From: CAYMRB01 sp964392615
Lineage (GTDB): Bacteria > Planctomycetota > UBA8108
Direction of reading: 5' to 3'
DNA length: 17,032 nt
Assembly (NCBI GenBank): GCA_964392615.1
Contig: CAYMRB010000207.1
Span: 1-17,032 of the forward strand
This document shows positions 7,233 to 14,402 of the stretch, piece after piece. Each line of letters opens with the position of its first letter. The stretch's first letter is position 1. The notes beneath the pieces are model-generated. The model did no database searches and was not told where the DNA came from. It saw nothing but the letters and a program-made list of their open reading frames with translations. Both the position numbers and the translations under genes were made by a program.

Positions 7233-8633
7233 CTACTCGTGCGCTTCGTGCCAGCTTCCGTCCGCGTGGAAGTGACCGCCTAGCGGCGGTTTTCCGAGTC
7301 CCGTCTGCTTGAGCTGATGGACTCCCCTCTGGACGACGGAGTCGCCGTCGAGGACTCCCGCGAGGACCTCGACCACGCCCGCTCCGCGCAGGCCGAGCTC
7401 GACCGGAGTGCGGACGACGATTCCCGGATCCTTCGAGTCGCGACGGAAGACGATCATCTCGAGACCGTCGGCGACGACGCAGGCCGCGGGAAGCAGGACC
7501 TCTTCGTGCGCGCTCTCTCGAACCTGCACGTGCCCCATCGCGGACAGCCCCTGCGGCAGCTTGCGTTCGGGGTTCGGCGTCGTCGCCTCGATCTGGACAC
7601 GGCGGGTTGTCGGCTCCGCGATCGGCATCGGTCCGAGAAGCTCCGTGACGACGGGCTCGTCGTGTCCCGGCAGATCGACGCGCATCGGTGCGCCCCGTCG
7701 CAGTGATCGAAGGTCGCCTTCCGGAAGGAAGCCGCGGAATCGGAGCTCGCTCGCGTCGAGGAGGACGGCGACCGTCTCGTCCTCATCGACGGTCTCACCG
7801 CGCGATGCGGGGACCTCGACCACCGTGCCACGAGCTGGCGCGCGCACGACGATCGACTCGAGCGCTCGCCACGCTTCGACGCCGTCGTTCCGGGCTAAGA
7901 GTTCGTCGGGTGTCCGGCCGGTCAGAAGCGCCAGCGCTGCCAGCTTCTGCTCGACGAGCCATCCGGCCTGCGCTCTTGCCAGGTCCTTCTCGCGTGCGGC
8001 TTCGCGCAGCTCGTCGCGGCGCACCGCAGCTTGGAGGGCTGACTGCGCGGCCGTGGCGCTCGCTCGTCGTGCCTCGAGTAGCTCCTTGCTCGCGAACGCT
8101 GCGGCGTTCTTGCCGACCTCCTGCAGGTGCTCGAGACGTTGACGACTCGCGTTTACGAGCTCCTTCGCCTCCTGTGCCAGCGCGTCGCTTTCGGCGAGCC
8201 GCGCACGCGCCGCATCGGCGACCTCCTGCGCGCTCGCCAGACGGCTGTGAGCCGCGAGCAGCTCCTGCTGCGCGACGTTGAGCTGCGGCGACAGAAGCTC
8301 GGCGACCTCGTCACCCGCTTCGACCTCCGTCCAGCGCGATGCGATGGCGGTCAGGCGGCCGCGAGCGGGAGCGCGCAGGCGCCAGCGGTGGGTGGCGGGG
8401 ACGTAGAGCTCCCCCGGCACGGAGGTCCACACGCCGACTTTGCCGCGTGTGGCCTCGGCGAACGTGATCCCGAGATTCGCGACGACCTCGGGCGGAATGG
8501 CGAGCCGGTTCGTGACGCTCGCATCCTCTTTCCGAGGAGCCGCCTCGTGTGGTGGCTGACGCGAGCACGACACGAGAAGCGGCAGCGCGGCCAGCGTCGA
8601 CGTCGCGAGGCGAATGGCTGCGGATCGGTTCAT
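7233..8633 (-). CDS. Periplasmic adaptor (membrane fusion) lipoprotein of the RND pump, CzcB/HlyD type
   Basis: This 466-residue lipoprotein links the RND pump to the outer-membrane channel. The signal 'IRLATSTLAALPLLVSC' ends in lipid-carrying C23. Lipoyl/barrel-sandwich halves are visible at 85-118 ('RAPARGRLTAIASRW...') and 260-292 ('IVVRAPARGTVVEVPASRG'). They are separated by a long Ala/Glu/Arg helical hairpin, about 119-230, and followed by beta-barrel and membrane-proximal domains to 440. The tail 'GGHFHADGSWHEAHE' holds four histidines and may touch metal. Two starts compete. The ATG at 8633 lies 10 nt after GGAGG. The GTG at 8639 lies 4 nt after it and overlaps the channel gene stop as GTGA, adding two residues. 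I chose the ATG, but either is possible. A much longer in-frame opening to 8906 is rejected because it overlaps the channel gene and precedes the signal peptide. Confidence 0.9.
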   Translation of the reverse strand: MNRSAAIRLATSTLAALPLLVSCSRQPPHEAAPRKEDASVTNRLAIPPEVVANLGITFAEATRGKVGVWTSVPGELYVPATHRWRLRAPARGRLTAIASRWTEVEAGDEVAELLSPQLNVAQQELLAAHSRLASAQEVADAARARLAESDALAQEAKELVNASRQRLEHLQEVGKNAAAFASKELLEARRASATAAQSALQAAVRRDELREAAREKDLARAQAGWLVEQKLAALALLTGRTPDELLARNDGVEAWRALESIVVRAPARGTVVEVPASRGETVDEDETVAVLLDASELRFRGFLPEGDLRSLRRGAPMRVDLPGHDEPVVTELLGPMPIAEPTTRRVQIEATTPNPERKLPQGLSAMGHVQVRESAHEEVLLPAACVVADGLEMIVFRRDSKDPGIVVRTPVELGLRGAGVVEVLAGVLDGDSVVQRGVHQLKQTGLGKPPLGGHFHADGSWHEAHE

Positions 8634-8635
8634 GT

Positions 8636-10045
8636 TCACTGGTCCTCCGCTACAGCGCCGTCGCGCGACGGGGCGGTGAAGATGGCACCGCCTGCCACGG
8701 CGGTGCGGAAGCGTGCGATGGCCGCCGAGCTGCCGAGCTCGATCTCGCGCGCACGAGCTGATGTCAAAGCGCGTAGCGCAGCGAGGACCTCGAGCACGGC
8801 GCTCTGCCCGGTCTGCAGCCGGAGCTCGAGGGACTCGCGGGCGTGTTCGGCGTTTGCCAAGGCCCCTGCGCGGTGGATCTCGAGAATGCGCTCGGCCGCG
8901 CTCCACTCCGCGCGGGCACGTGCCTCGGCGTGAGACAGCTCGAGGAGCGTCGCGCGGAATCGCTCCCGTGCGGCGTCCCGCTGCTCCTCGGCCGCGATGA
9001 CGCCGCCTCGGTTGCGATCGAAGAGTGGCAGCTCGATGCCGACGCCGACGCCGATCGACGTATCGCCCGCGTCGTCCTCGAATTCCGGCCCGACGCGGAC
9101 GGTCGGGTACTGCTTCGCGACTTCGAGCTTCAGCGCGGCCTCCGCGGCCCGGTACTCGGCGTGCGCCGCATCGATCGTCGGGTGGCGCAGCAGCTTCTCT
9201 CGCAGCAGGGCGGGCAGGTCAGGCAGCTGTAGCGGATCTGGCTCGAGCGCGATCGACAGCTCGGCGTTCGGCAGGAGCCCGACGGTTTCGAATAGTCGGT
9301 TGCGCGCCGACGTGAGCTCGAGCTGTTCGAGCGCGAGGGCTTCCCGCGCTTCGTCGAACTCGTGCTGCACCAGGAACGACGTCACCGCGTCGACCTCGCC
9401 GGCTCGCCGCAGCGCCGCGACCCAGTTGAAGACGCGTTGGCTACCGCGGAGCCGCGCCTCGAGCACTTGCAGAGTGCGCGTGATTTCGGCGATGCGGACG
9501 AAGCTCGCGCGCACTTCCGTGAGAACGCCGAGCTCGGTCTCGATCACCCGGACGTGTGCCGCCGACAGCCGGTGCTCCGCGAGATTCTCTTCCGCACCGC
9601 GCTTGCCCCACAGCGGCAGCTCCCACGACAGCGAGGCCGGCAGAATCAGATCGCCGGTGCTCGTCGAGAATCGCGGGCCGAGGAAGAGCTCGGGGTTGGC
9701 GAGAAGACCCGCCTGAAGCAGCTGCGCGGCCGAGACGTCCGCCGCGATCCGGGCCGCGCGCACCTCGGGCGCGTAGAAGAGCGCCAGAGCATTCGCTTCG
9801 CGCAGGTCGAGTCCGTCCGCGAGATCGATCTCCCTCTGCACGGGAAGCCACTCCGCAGGACCGGGTGGCGCGATCTCGAGATCGTGTGACGAGCTCGCAC
9901 GCTGCTCGAGTCGAGCGATCTCGTCGAACGGATCGATCGGCTGCGGCGAATAGCCGATGCATCCACAGCAGAGCAGCCACAGCACGCAAGCGGCGGCCGC
10001 GTTCGTCTTCCACGAGACGACGCCGTCAAAACTCGGTCTTGTCAC
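8636..10045 (-). CDS. TolC-family outer membrane lipoprotein, CzcC-type channel of the RND pump
   Basis: This protein of about 469 residues forms the outer-membrane exit duct. The two tandem TolC-type helical/beta repeats are visible. 'LREANALALFYAPEVRAARI' begins the first, and 'LREKLLRHPTIDAAHAEYRA' begins the second. The strands 'PASLSWELPLWGKR' and 'VGVGIELPLFDRNRGG' are the expected outer-barrel motifs. The leader 'NAAAACVLWLLCCGC' carries a cysteine-rich lipobox with C29 or C26 as the modified residue. The GTG at 10045 has GGAGAG 9 nt upstream. An in-frame GTG at 10087 would add 14 residues, but it lies inside a palindrome and has no ribosome site, so 10045 is preferred. The adaptor gene starts within a few bases of the TGA stop. 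Confidence 0.9.
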   Translation of the reverse strand: MTRPSFDGVVSWKTNAAAACVLWLLCCGCIGYSPQPIDPFDEIARLEQRASSSHDLEIAPPGPAEWLPVQREIDLADGLDLREANALALFYAPEVRAARIAADVSAAQLLQAGLLANPELFLGPRFSTSTGDLILPASLSWELPLWGKRGAEENLAEHRLSAAHVRVIETELGVLTEVRASFVRIAEITRTLQVLEARLRGSQRVFNWVAALRRAGEVDAVTSFLVQHEFDEAREALALEQLELTSARNRLFETVGLLPNAELSIALEPDPLQLPDLPALLREKLLRHPTIDAAHAEYRAAEAALKLEVAKQYPTVRVGPEFEDDAGDTSIGVGVGIELPLFDRNRGGVIAAEEQRDAARERFRATLLELSHAEARARAEWSAAERILEIHRAGALANAEHARESLELRLQTGQSAVLEVLAALRALTSARAREIELGSSAAIARFRTAVAGGAIFTAPSRDGAVAEDQ

Positions 10046-10077
10046 GACATGGACTCTCCGTCGTGTCCTGTAAACCC

Positions 10078-10101
10078 GCGGCGACACGCGCGTGTCACCG
10101 C
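10078..10101. promoter_or_regulatory. 24-bp near-perfect palindrome before the channel gene
   Basis: Positions 10078-10089 and 10090-10101 are reverse complements in 11 of 12 pairs with no spacer. The core GACACGCGCGTGTC (10083-10096) is perfect. In the minus-strand transcript the single mismatch becomes a G-U pair, so a continuous hairpin can form. It lies between the stop of the His-rich gene (10114) and the GTG at 10045, outside both chosen reading frames. It could be an operator, an mRNA processing or stability hairpin, or an attenuator. Confidence 0.65.
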
Positions 10102-10113
10102 ATCGAGGTCGGT

Positions 10114-10656
10114 TCAGGAGACGGCGGGAGGGCCTCGGGGCGACGCGCTCGAGTTCGGCGGCGGTCGCGGCGGGGCGGGCGTGTCCTTCGGAACGAGGAA
10201 CGCGGCGTGAGCACAGGGCTCGTAGAGCCCCGGGGTCGCCACGGTCAGCGCGACTGCGACGAGAGGCGCCGGCGCTGCAACGACGGCGGGCACGGCCGCA
10301 TCCTCCACGTGGTCCGTGGCCGGGTGGGACGGGTGGCGGTCGTTCGGACGATCGCTGCTCTGGGACTCACGTGGCGATCGATCGGCGCCATCGCGGTGGT
10401 GCGGATGATGGTGCGAGTGCCCGTGTCCGTGCCCATGTCCATGAGCATGGTGATGGTGGTGACCATGACCACGGCGATGGGTGGCGTGCGCACTCGAGCC
10501 GTCAGCGTCTCGCGCGAGTGACGTCTCAGAGCTCGAGCGATCGTAGGAATGGTCTTCGAGCGCGAGGTGGAGCGGGGCGGAGATGGGATGCAGCGCCGAA
10601 CACGCGCACACGATGGCCGCGAGAAGCCGTGCTCGGTTGTGCGATCGTTCCGTCAC
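10114..10656 (-). CDS. Small exported histidine-rich protein, first gene of the efflux operon
   Basis: This protein of about 180 residues has an N-terminal hydrophobic export segment, 'LLAAIVCACSALHPISAP'. Its central stretch (residues 59-89 counted from the upstream ATG at 10662) holds 18 histidines in 31 residues, mostly as Gly-His and His runs. A second hydrophobic segment, 'PAVVAAPAPLVAVALTVA', follows. The tail is proline-rich and ends near 'SPRGPPAVS', as in small proteins that open some czc/cus operons (CzcI-like or DUF2946-like). That resemblance is by layout only. A GGAG (10665-10668) is 8 nt from the GTG at 10656 but only 2 nt from the ATG at 10662, so the GTG is the likelier start. 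As the first product of the operon it is probably a metal buffer or sensor in the periplasm or membrane. Confidence 0.75.
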   Translation of the reverse strand: MTERSHNRARLLAAIVCACSALHPISAPLHLALEDHSYDRSSSETSLARDADGSSAHATHRRGHGHHHHHAHGHGHGHGHSHHHPHHRDGADRSPRESQSSDRPNDRHPSHPATDHVEDAAVPAVVAAPAPLVAVALTVATPGLYEPCAHAAFLVPKDTPAPPRPPPNSSASPRGPPAVS

Positions 10657-10677
10657 CCGCATGTCTCCACGCCGTAG

Positions 10678-10699
10678 CTCGCCTCCTCCGCGAGGCGAG
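10678..10699 (-). promoter_or_regulatory. Stem-loop at the extreme 5' end of the efflux operon leader
   Basis: CTCGCCTC (10678-10685) and GAGGCGAG (10692-10699) form a perfect 8-bp stem with a 6-nt loop. The start site predicted from the promoter at 10707-10735 falls near 10700, so the hairpin would be the first structure in the mRNA, 9 nt before the GGAG ribosome site. It may protect the 5' end or affect translation. Confidence 0.5.
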
Positions 10700-10726
10700 A
10701 CCGGACATGATACGGACGTTCCGGTC
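10699..10726. promoter_or_regulatory. Putative operator dyad over the efflux operon promoter
   Basis: GACCGGA (10699-10705) and TCCGGTC (10720-10726) are a perfect 7+7 inverted repeat around a 14-bp centre, with half-sites 21 bp apart. It covers the -10 hexamer and most of the spacer of the promoter. That geometry, two helical turns on one DNA face, suits a dimeric metal-responsive repressor. No regulator gene is in the window. Confidence 0.5.
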
Positions 10727-10735
10727 GGCTCACAA
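10707..10735 (-). promoter_or_regulatory. Sigma70-type promoter of the heavy-metal efflux operon
   Basis: On the minus strand TTGTGA (10730-10735) and TATCAT (10707-10712) are separated by exactly 17 bp. The predicted start is near 10700. It lies in the 137-bp gap between the protease stop and the His-rich gene. It is the only good promoter seen before the five-gene efflux cluster. Confidence 0.6.
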
Positions 10736-10741
10736 GATTCC

Positions 10742-10761
10742 CACGAGCGATCCCTCTCGTG
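10742..10761 (-). terminator. Weak hairpin between the protease gene and the efflux promoter
   Basis: CACGAG (10742-10747) and CTCGTG (10756-10761) form a 6-bp stem with an 8-nt loop, 39-58 nt after the protease stop and 6 nt upstream of the -35 hexamer. There is no T-run after it on the minus strand. It could be a weak terminator or a regulator half-site. Confidence 0.3.
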
Positions 10762-10799
10762 TTATCGGGCTATTGCAGTGACGGAACACTCGCCGAGCG

Positions 10800-13700
10800 T
10801 CACGGGCAGCTCCGGAGGTCCTGCTCGCACGAGCCACCGCGCGACGGCGTGGAATCGGGGCCGCAGCTCGGGAAGGGCGGCGGCGGCTCGGGGCCGCCGA
10901 GGAAGAGGTATGCGAACGTGAAGACCGCATCCGAGATGTCCACCGCGTCGTCGTCGTTCGCGTCGGCCGCGTCGAAGCAGGCCGGGGGCGGACCGGCAGC
11001 GTAAAGGTAGTCGAGGGTGAACACCCCGTCGGAGAGGTCCAACCGGGCGTCGTCGTTCGCGTCCGCCCGGAGGAAACAGGGCGCTCCGTCGACCGTTACC
11101 CGGCCGCAGATCCTCCGCGGCGTGTCCGTCACGACGTTCTCTCCCCGCATGACGGCGAGGCTCGTGTTCTGGGGCGGCTGACCTACGCCGTCGGCGAAGC
11201 AGAGGTCGATTCCTCCCTCGACCGGCGCGTCCTGCCGTACCCTGAGCCGCAGTTCGAGCACGCGAAGATCCTCTTGCGGACCCAGCGTGACGCCGGGCGT
11301 CAGGGCCAGTCCCACAAGGGCCTTCCCCGGGCCCACGGCAGCGGTTTCGACACGGGCGACGAAGAACTGGATGGAGTCGGGGACGTCCGGACCGGGGAGG
11401 ATCTCCACGACCTCGAGAGGCTCCATCGGCTCCCAGCTCAGTCCGATCGTGAAGCCGGCGACCTCCTCCACGGCGTCGAGACGGACGTACGAGCTCTGCA
11501 CGCCGCCACAGCTCGCGAGTCGGGTCCACGGCAGCTTCAGCACGTTGACGTCGTCGTCCTCGAAGGACCCGGCGATCGAGTAGAGCTCGCTCAGGCTGTG
11601 CATCCTGCACAGGGATCTGGCGAGTGGTGGAATGTCCCCCGCCGACCCGATCATGGCGACCCAGCTCGCTACCTGGCGGAACGCGTCGAATACGGTCGGC
11701 GGTATGCGCGGGCCGGGAGAGACGCGCCACGGCCTGACGTGCTCGAACACCCTCAGCCCTTGCGCTCGCTCGATGATGTTCCTTCTCAGCTGCGGCGGCA
11801 GATTGTCGATGGACGGGTCTCCTTCCCAGAGCGTCACGACTTGCTCGGTCTCGTCCTCGAACCAGGGGGCCAACTCCGCCAGCATCGCGTCGTCCAGCGG
11901 GTTGTCATCCGGCCAGTAGAAGCAGTGGACGGAGACTCTCTCCGGTCCGTTGTTGTTCCGGGTGAGCTCTTCCGGCGGCGGGATCTGAGGGCCGTCGGCT
12001 CCCGCGAGCGAGTTGACACCGATCTCGACGGTCACTTCGAGATAGCCGTGGCCGGGTCGGGCTTCCTCCTCGTCCTCCGAGCTCCAACCGGTGTCGTAGT
12101 CGATCGTGATGACCTCTGTCTCTCCGGCCGCCAGGCTGACTCTCGGGTCGTCGTAGAGCACCGACTCGATGACGCTCACCAGCGGCAGCTCCGCCGGCGT
12201 CTCTCCGCCCCTCATGGCGGGATGGGCGAGCTGCCACTCGTACGCCTCGATGAAGATCGGAATCCGGGCGTTGCTCACGGCTGCCGTGCCCTGATTCAGG
12301 ATTGCCACCGTGCCGGTCAAGCGACCGTTCTCGTCGAGCTCGAACGCGTAGTCGCGAACCAAGAGATCGGGCAGGGCGGCCGCGTGGATGTCGAAGGGGA
12401 ACACCGTCAGCAGAAGCCCGGTGTCCTCGGCCATGTCCGGATCCTGGCGCAGGTCGAGCCGATAGAGGCCGTCCCCGGCAGCCTCCTGCACGTAGTAGTT
12501 GGTGAACGCGTCGGTGTCCGCGGGATCGAGCAGCGTCGCGGTGTGGTTCTGGTAGTAGCCGTCCTCGTCGAGCTTGCGCAGGTTCATCTGGAAGAGCAGC
12601 TCGTCGGCGTAGTTGAAGGACGGCGGCGAGACGAGGAACTCCGAGGGCTCCACATCCAGGTCGGTGTTCGTGGCGTAGGCGATGATGCTCAGCGTGTCGC
12701 CCTGGTGGTAATCGAAGGCGTTCGCAATGCCTCGCAGGAGAACTTCGTGCTCGGCGAGCGGGAGGCGGTAGGTGTGTTCGGACGCCAAGCCGCCCAGCGG
12801 GCCCCAGCTCGGATTCGAGGTCCACTCGTAGGCCGTCACGGTGTGCCTGAACTCGTAGTCGGAGTAGCCGTTCGCGGTGACCGCCACGCCGGCGGCCTCG
12901 ACGCGGACGTCGTTGAAGCGGATCGAGCCGGACTCGTGGAAGATGCCGGTCGCGTCCCGGAATCCGGTGGCCACCAAGTGGGCCGGTTCCGCATCGGAAA
13001 CGTGAGCGATCTCCACGAGCACGCTATGGGGCAGACCGGGACCGGAGTAGTCCAGCCCGTCCTCGATCAAGTCGCGGAGGTTTCCCCGGTATTGCCAGTA
13101 GGTGGCGCCGTACTCGTCGGCGATCTCGTCCTCGAAACCGGCGGGGTGCACGTACTCGCCCTGGTAGCCGTCATCGAGCTGGGCTTCCGCAAACTCGTCA
13201 TCGAGGTTCAGGACGCGGTACTCCCAGTACTCGGGGAGTGAGTCCATTCCCGAGATGCCCCAGGTGGCGTCGCCGGCATTGAACCAGTTGTCATCCCACC
13301 AGTAGCCGTAGGCCTGATCACCGTCGAGATTGTGATAGAGCCTGATCAGATTGGCGAAGGCGAAGTCCTGCATCTCGGCATCGAGCGTCGTGCCTTCGTC
13401 GTCGAGCAGCGCATCCAGTTCGTCGAAGAGAGTCTGCTCCGAGGGCGGCCCGAGCCCGCCACCGACATCCGTCGCCTCGAGAAAGCGGCGCAGGAAGTCG
13501 GTGCCGGGACACCGCGGCGAGGTGCCGTCGGAGTTGTGCTCCATCAGGTACGTCCAGATGATTCCCGTGCAGTAGGCATGGTTGTACAGCTCGGGGGGAG
13601 TTCCAGGGATGTCGAAGAAGGCGTGCGGCCACGTCAGTCCCTGGTTGCCCTCCATCTCGTGGCGGTGATTGGCACGTTGACAGAATGTCTCGTGCCGGCT

Positions 13701-14291
13701 GCTCTCCGGAACGATGGTGTTCTCCATGGCCACTGCCATGCCCTCGACGAAGACAGGGAAGTCGGTGTTGTAGACCTTCCAGTACTGCAGCTGGACGATG
13801 TGAGCGAGCTCGTGCGCTGCGGTACCCGGAATCGCGGCCGAGACGATGTGGTCGCGGTGAAAGTGAATCCAGTCCGCGTTCGGGGTGATGGCAGGCGCCA
13901 CCGGTCGCCCGATCCGGATGTTCGTGTCGGCCGGCAGCTGGAAGCCGTCGTCGTCGTAGCAGCCATAGGCCCACTCCAGCCAATTGGCCAGCTTGGTGAC
14001 ATAGCCCGGAACGGGATCGTTTCCGATCCCGATGACCGTGACCGTATCGGGAGGCAAGTCCAGGGGGTTCTCCACCGACGTCGGATTGTTCTGGAAGCTG
14101 TCGGTCCAGAAGAACGTGAAGTGGTCGGTAAACGCCCGCTGCGCCTCCACGGGCTGTGCGGAAACCGCCAGGAGCAATGGGCAACAAAGCGCGGCCAGGA
14201 TCGCGGGGCTGCGCCTCTTTCTGTGGCCCACTGCGTCGATGGACTGGCTGCCTTCCGTCCCTCGCGGCGAATCCGGGATCTCGCGGTTCAT
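10800..14291 (-). CDS. Secreted gluzincin-type metalloprotease with CARDB-like, cohesin-like and dockerin-like domains
   Basis: This is a 1163-residue exported protein. Its long signal peptide has basic 'HRKRR' and hydrophobic 'AILAALCCPLLLAVSA', ending near residue 50. The head holds 'AAHELAHIVQ' with H160, E161 and H164, and 'FVEGMAVAMEN' with E183. That HExxH-18-E arrangement is the zinc and catalytic set of gluzincin peptidases. A beta-rich middle leads to a CARDB-like segment (about 640-785, 'PDLLVRDYAFELDENGRLTG' to 'RNNNG'). A helical region (about 795-920) is not recognised. A cohesin-like domain follows (926-1070, 'VAGFTIGLSWEP...LEVVEI'). Two dockerin-like calcium loops come next: D1077/N1079/D1081/D1085 and D1110/N1112/D1114/D1118. 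GAGGGAG 8 nt upstream fixes the ATG. The 111-bp upstream gap (14292-14402) shows no convincing promoter or terminator. A surface-anchored or complex-forming protease is likely; the substrate is unknown. Confidence 0.82.
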   Translation of the reverse strand: MNREIPDSPRGTEGSQSIDAVGHRKRRSPAILAALCCPLLLAVSAQPVEAQRAFTDHFTFFWTDSFQNNPTSVENPLDLPPDTVTVIGIGNDPVPGYVTKLANWLEWAYGCYDDDGFQLPADTNIRIGRPVAPAITPNADWIHFHRDHIVSAAIPGTAAHELAHIVQLQYWKVYNTDFPVFVEGMAVAMENTIVPESSRHETFCQRANHRHEMEGNQGLTWPHAFFDIPGTPPELYNHAYCTGIIWTYLMEHNSDGTSPRCPGTDFLRRFLEATDVGGGLGPPSEQTLFDELDALLDDEGTTLDAEMQDFAFANLIRLYHNLDGDQAYGYWWDDNWFNAGDATWGISGMDSLPEYWEYRVLNLDDEFAEAQLDDGYQGEYVHPAGFEDEIADEYGATYWQYRGNLRDLIEDGLDYSGPGLPHSVLVEIAHVSDAEPAHLVATGFRDATGIFHESGSIRFNDVRVEAAGVAVTANGYSDYEFRHTVTAYEWTSNPSWGPLGGLASEHTYRLPLAEHEVLLRGIANAFDYHQGDTLSIIAYATNTDLDVEPSEFLVSPPSFNYADELLFQMNLRKLDEDGYYQNHTATLLDPADTDAFTNYYVQEAAGDGLYRLDLRQDPDMAEDTGLLLTVFPFDIHAAALPDLLVRDYAFELDENGRLTGTVAILNQGTAAVSNARIPIFIEAYEWQLAHPAMRGGETPAELPLVSVIESVLYDDPRVSLAAGETEVITIDYDTGWSSEDEEEARPGHGYLEVTVEIGVNSLAGADGPQIPPPEELTRNNNGPERVSVHCFYWPDDNPLDDAMLAELAPWFEDETEQVVTLWEGDPSIDNLPPQLRRNIIERAQGLRVFEHVRPWRVSPGPRIPPTVFDAFRQVASWVAMIGSAGDIPPLARSLCRMHSLSELYSIAGSFEDDDVNVLKLPWTRLASCGGVQSSYVRLDAVEEVAGFTIGLSWEPMEPLEVVEILPGPDVPDSIQFFVARVETAAVGPGKALVGLALTPGVTLGPQEDLRVLELRLRVRQDAPVEGGIDLCFADGVGQPPQNTSLAVMRGENVVTDTPRRICGRVTVDGAPCFLRADANDDARLDLSDGVFTLDYLYAAGPPPACFDAADANDDDAVDISDAVFTFAYLFLGGPEPPPPFPSCGPDSTPSRGGSCEQDLRSCP

Positions 14292-14402
14292 GGCCGTGAC
14301 TCCCTCTTTCCGTCCTGTCCGGCCCGTACGTCTACACAGACAGAAACGGACGACCGCCGGCTGTGACAGGATTTCTTCTGCGGGCCACGAAGCGAGCGCG
14401 GG

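Noticed and set aside
8634..8906. N-terminal extension of the adaptor to 8906
   Set aside because: It would overlap the channel gene by about 270 bp, has Arg-rich junk composition and would bury the lipoprotein signal peptide.
10046..10087. Upstream GTG start of the channel gene at 10087
   Set aside because: It falls inside the 24-bp palindrome without a ribosome site, while the GTG at 10045 has GGAGAG 9 nt upstream.
10410..10490. Tandem-repeat or hairpin appearance of the CATGGTGATGGTG-like stretch
   Set aside because: It is explained by runs of His (CAT/CAC) and Gly codons in the His-rich protein. Unit length is irregular and no CRISPR-like or satellite spacing is present.
11274..13241. 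Plus-strand open frame of 655 codons opposite the protease gene
   Set aside because: It is rich in Val, Arg, Glu and Gly with no recognisable motif and no ribosome site. The opposite strand has clear domains and conserved motifs in the same interval.
14292..14402. Interlaced short repeats (TCCTGTC/GACAGGA and GGCCCG/CGGGCC) as an operator or terminator of the protease gene
   Set aside because: The arms are in the order A-B-A'-B' with about 45-54 nt gaps, so they do not form a simple hairpin. Arms of 6-7 bp at this GC content can arise by chance. No T-run or good promoter hexamers are nearby.
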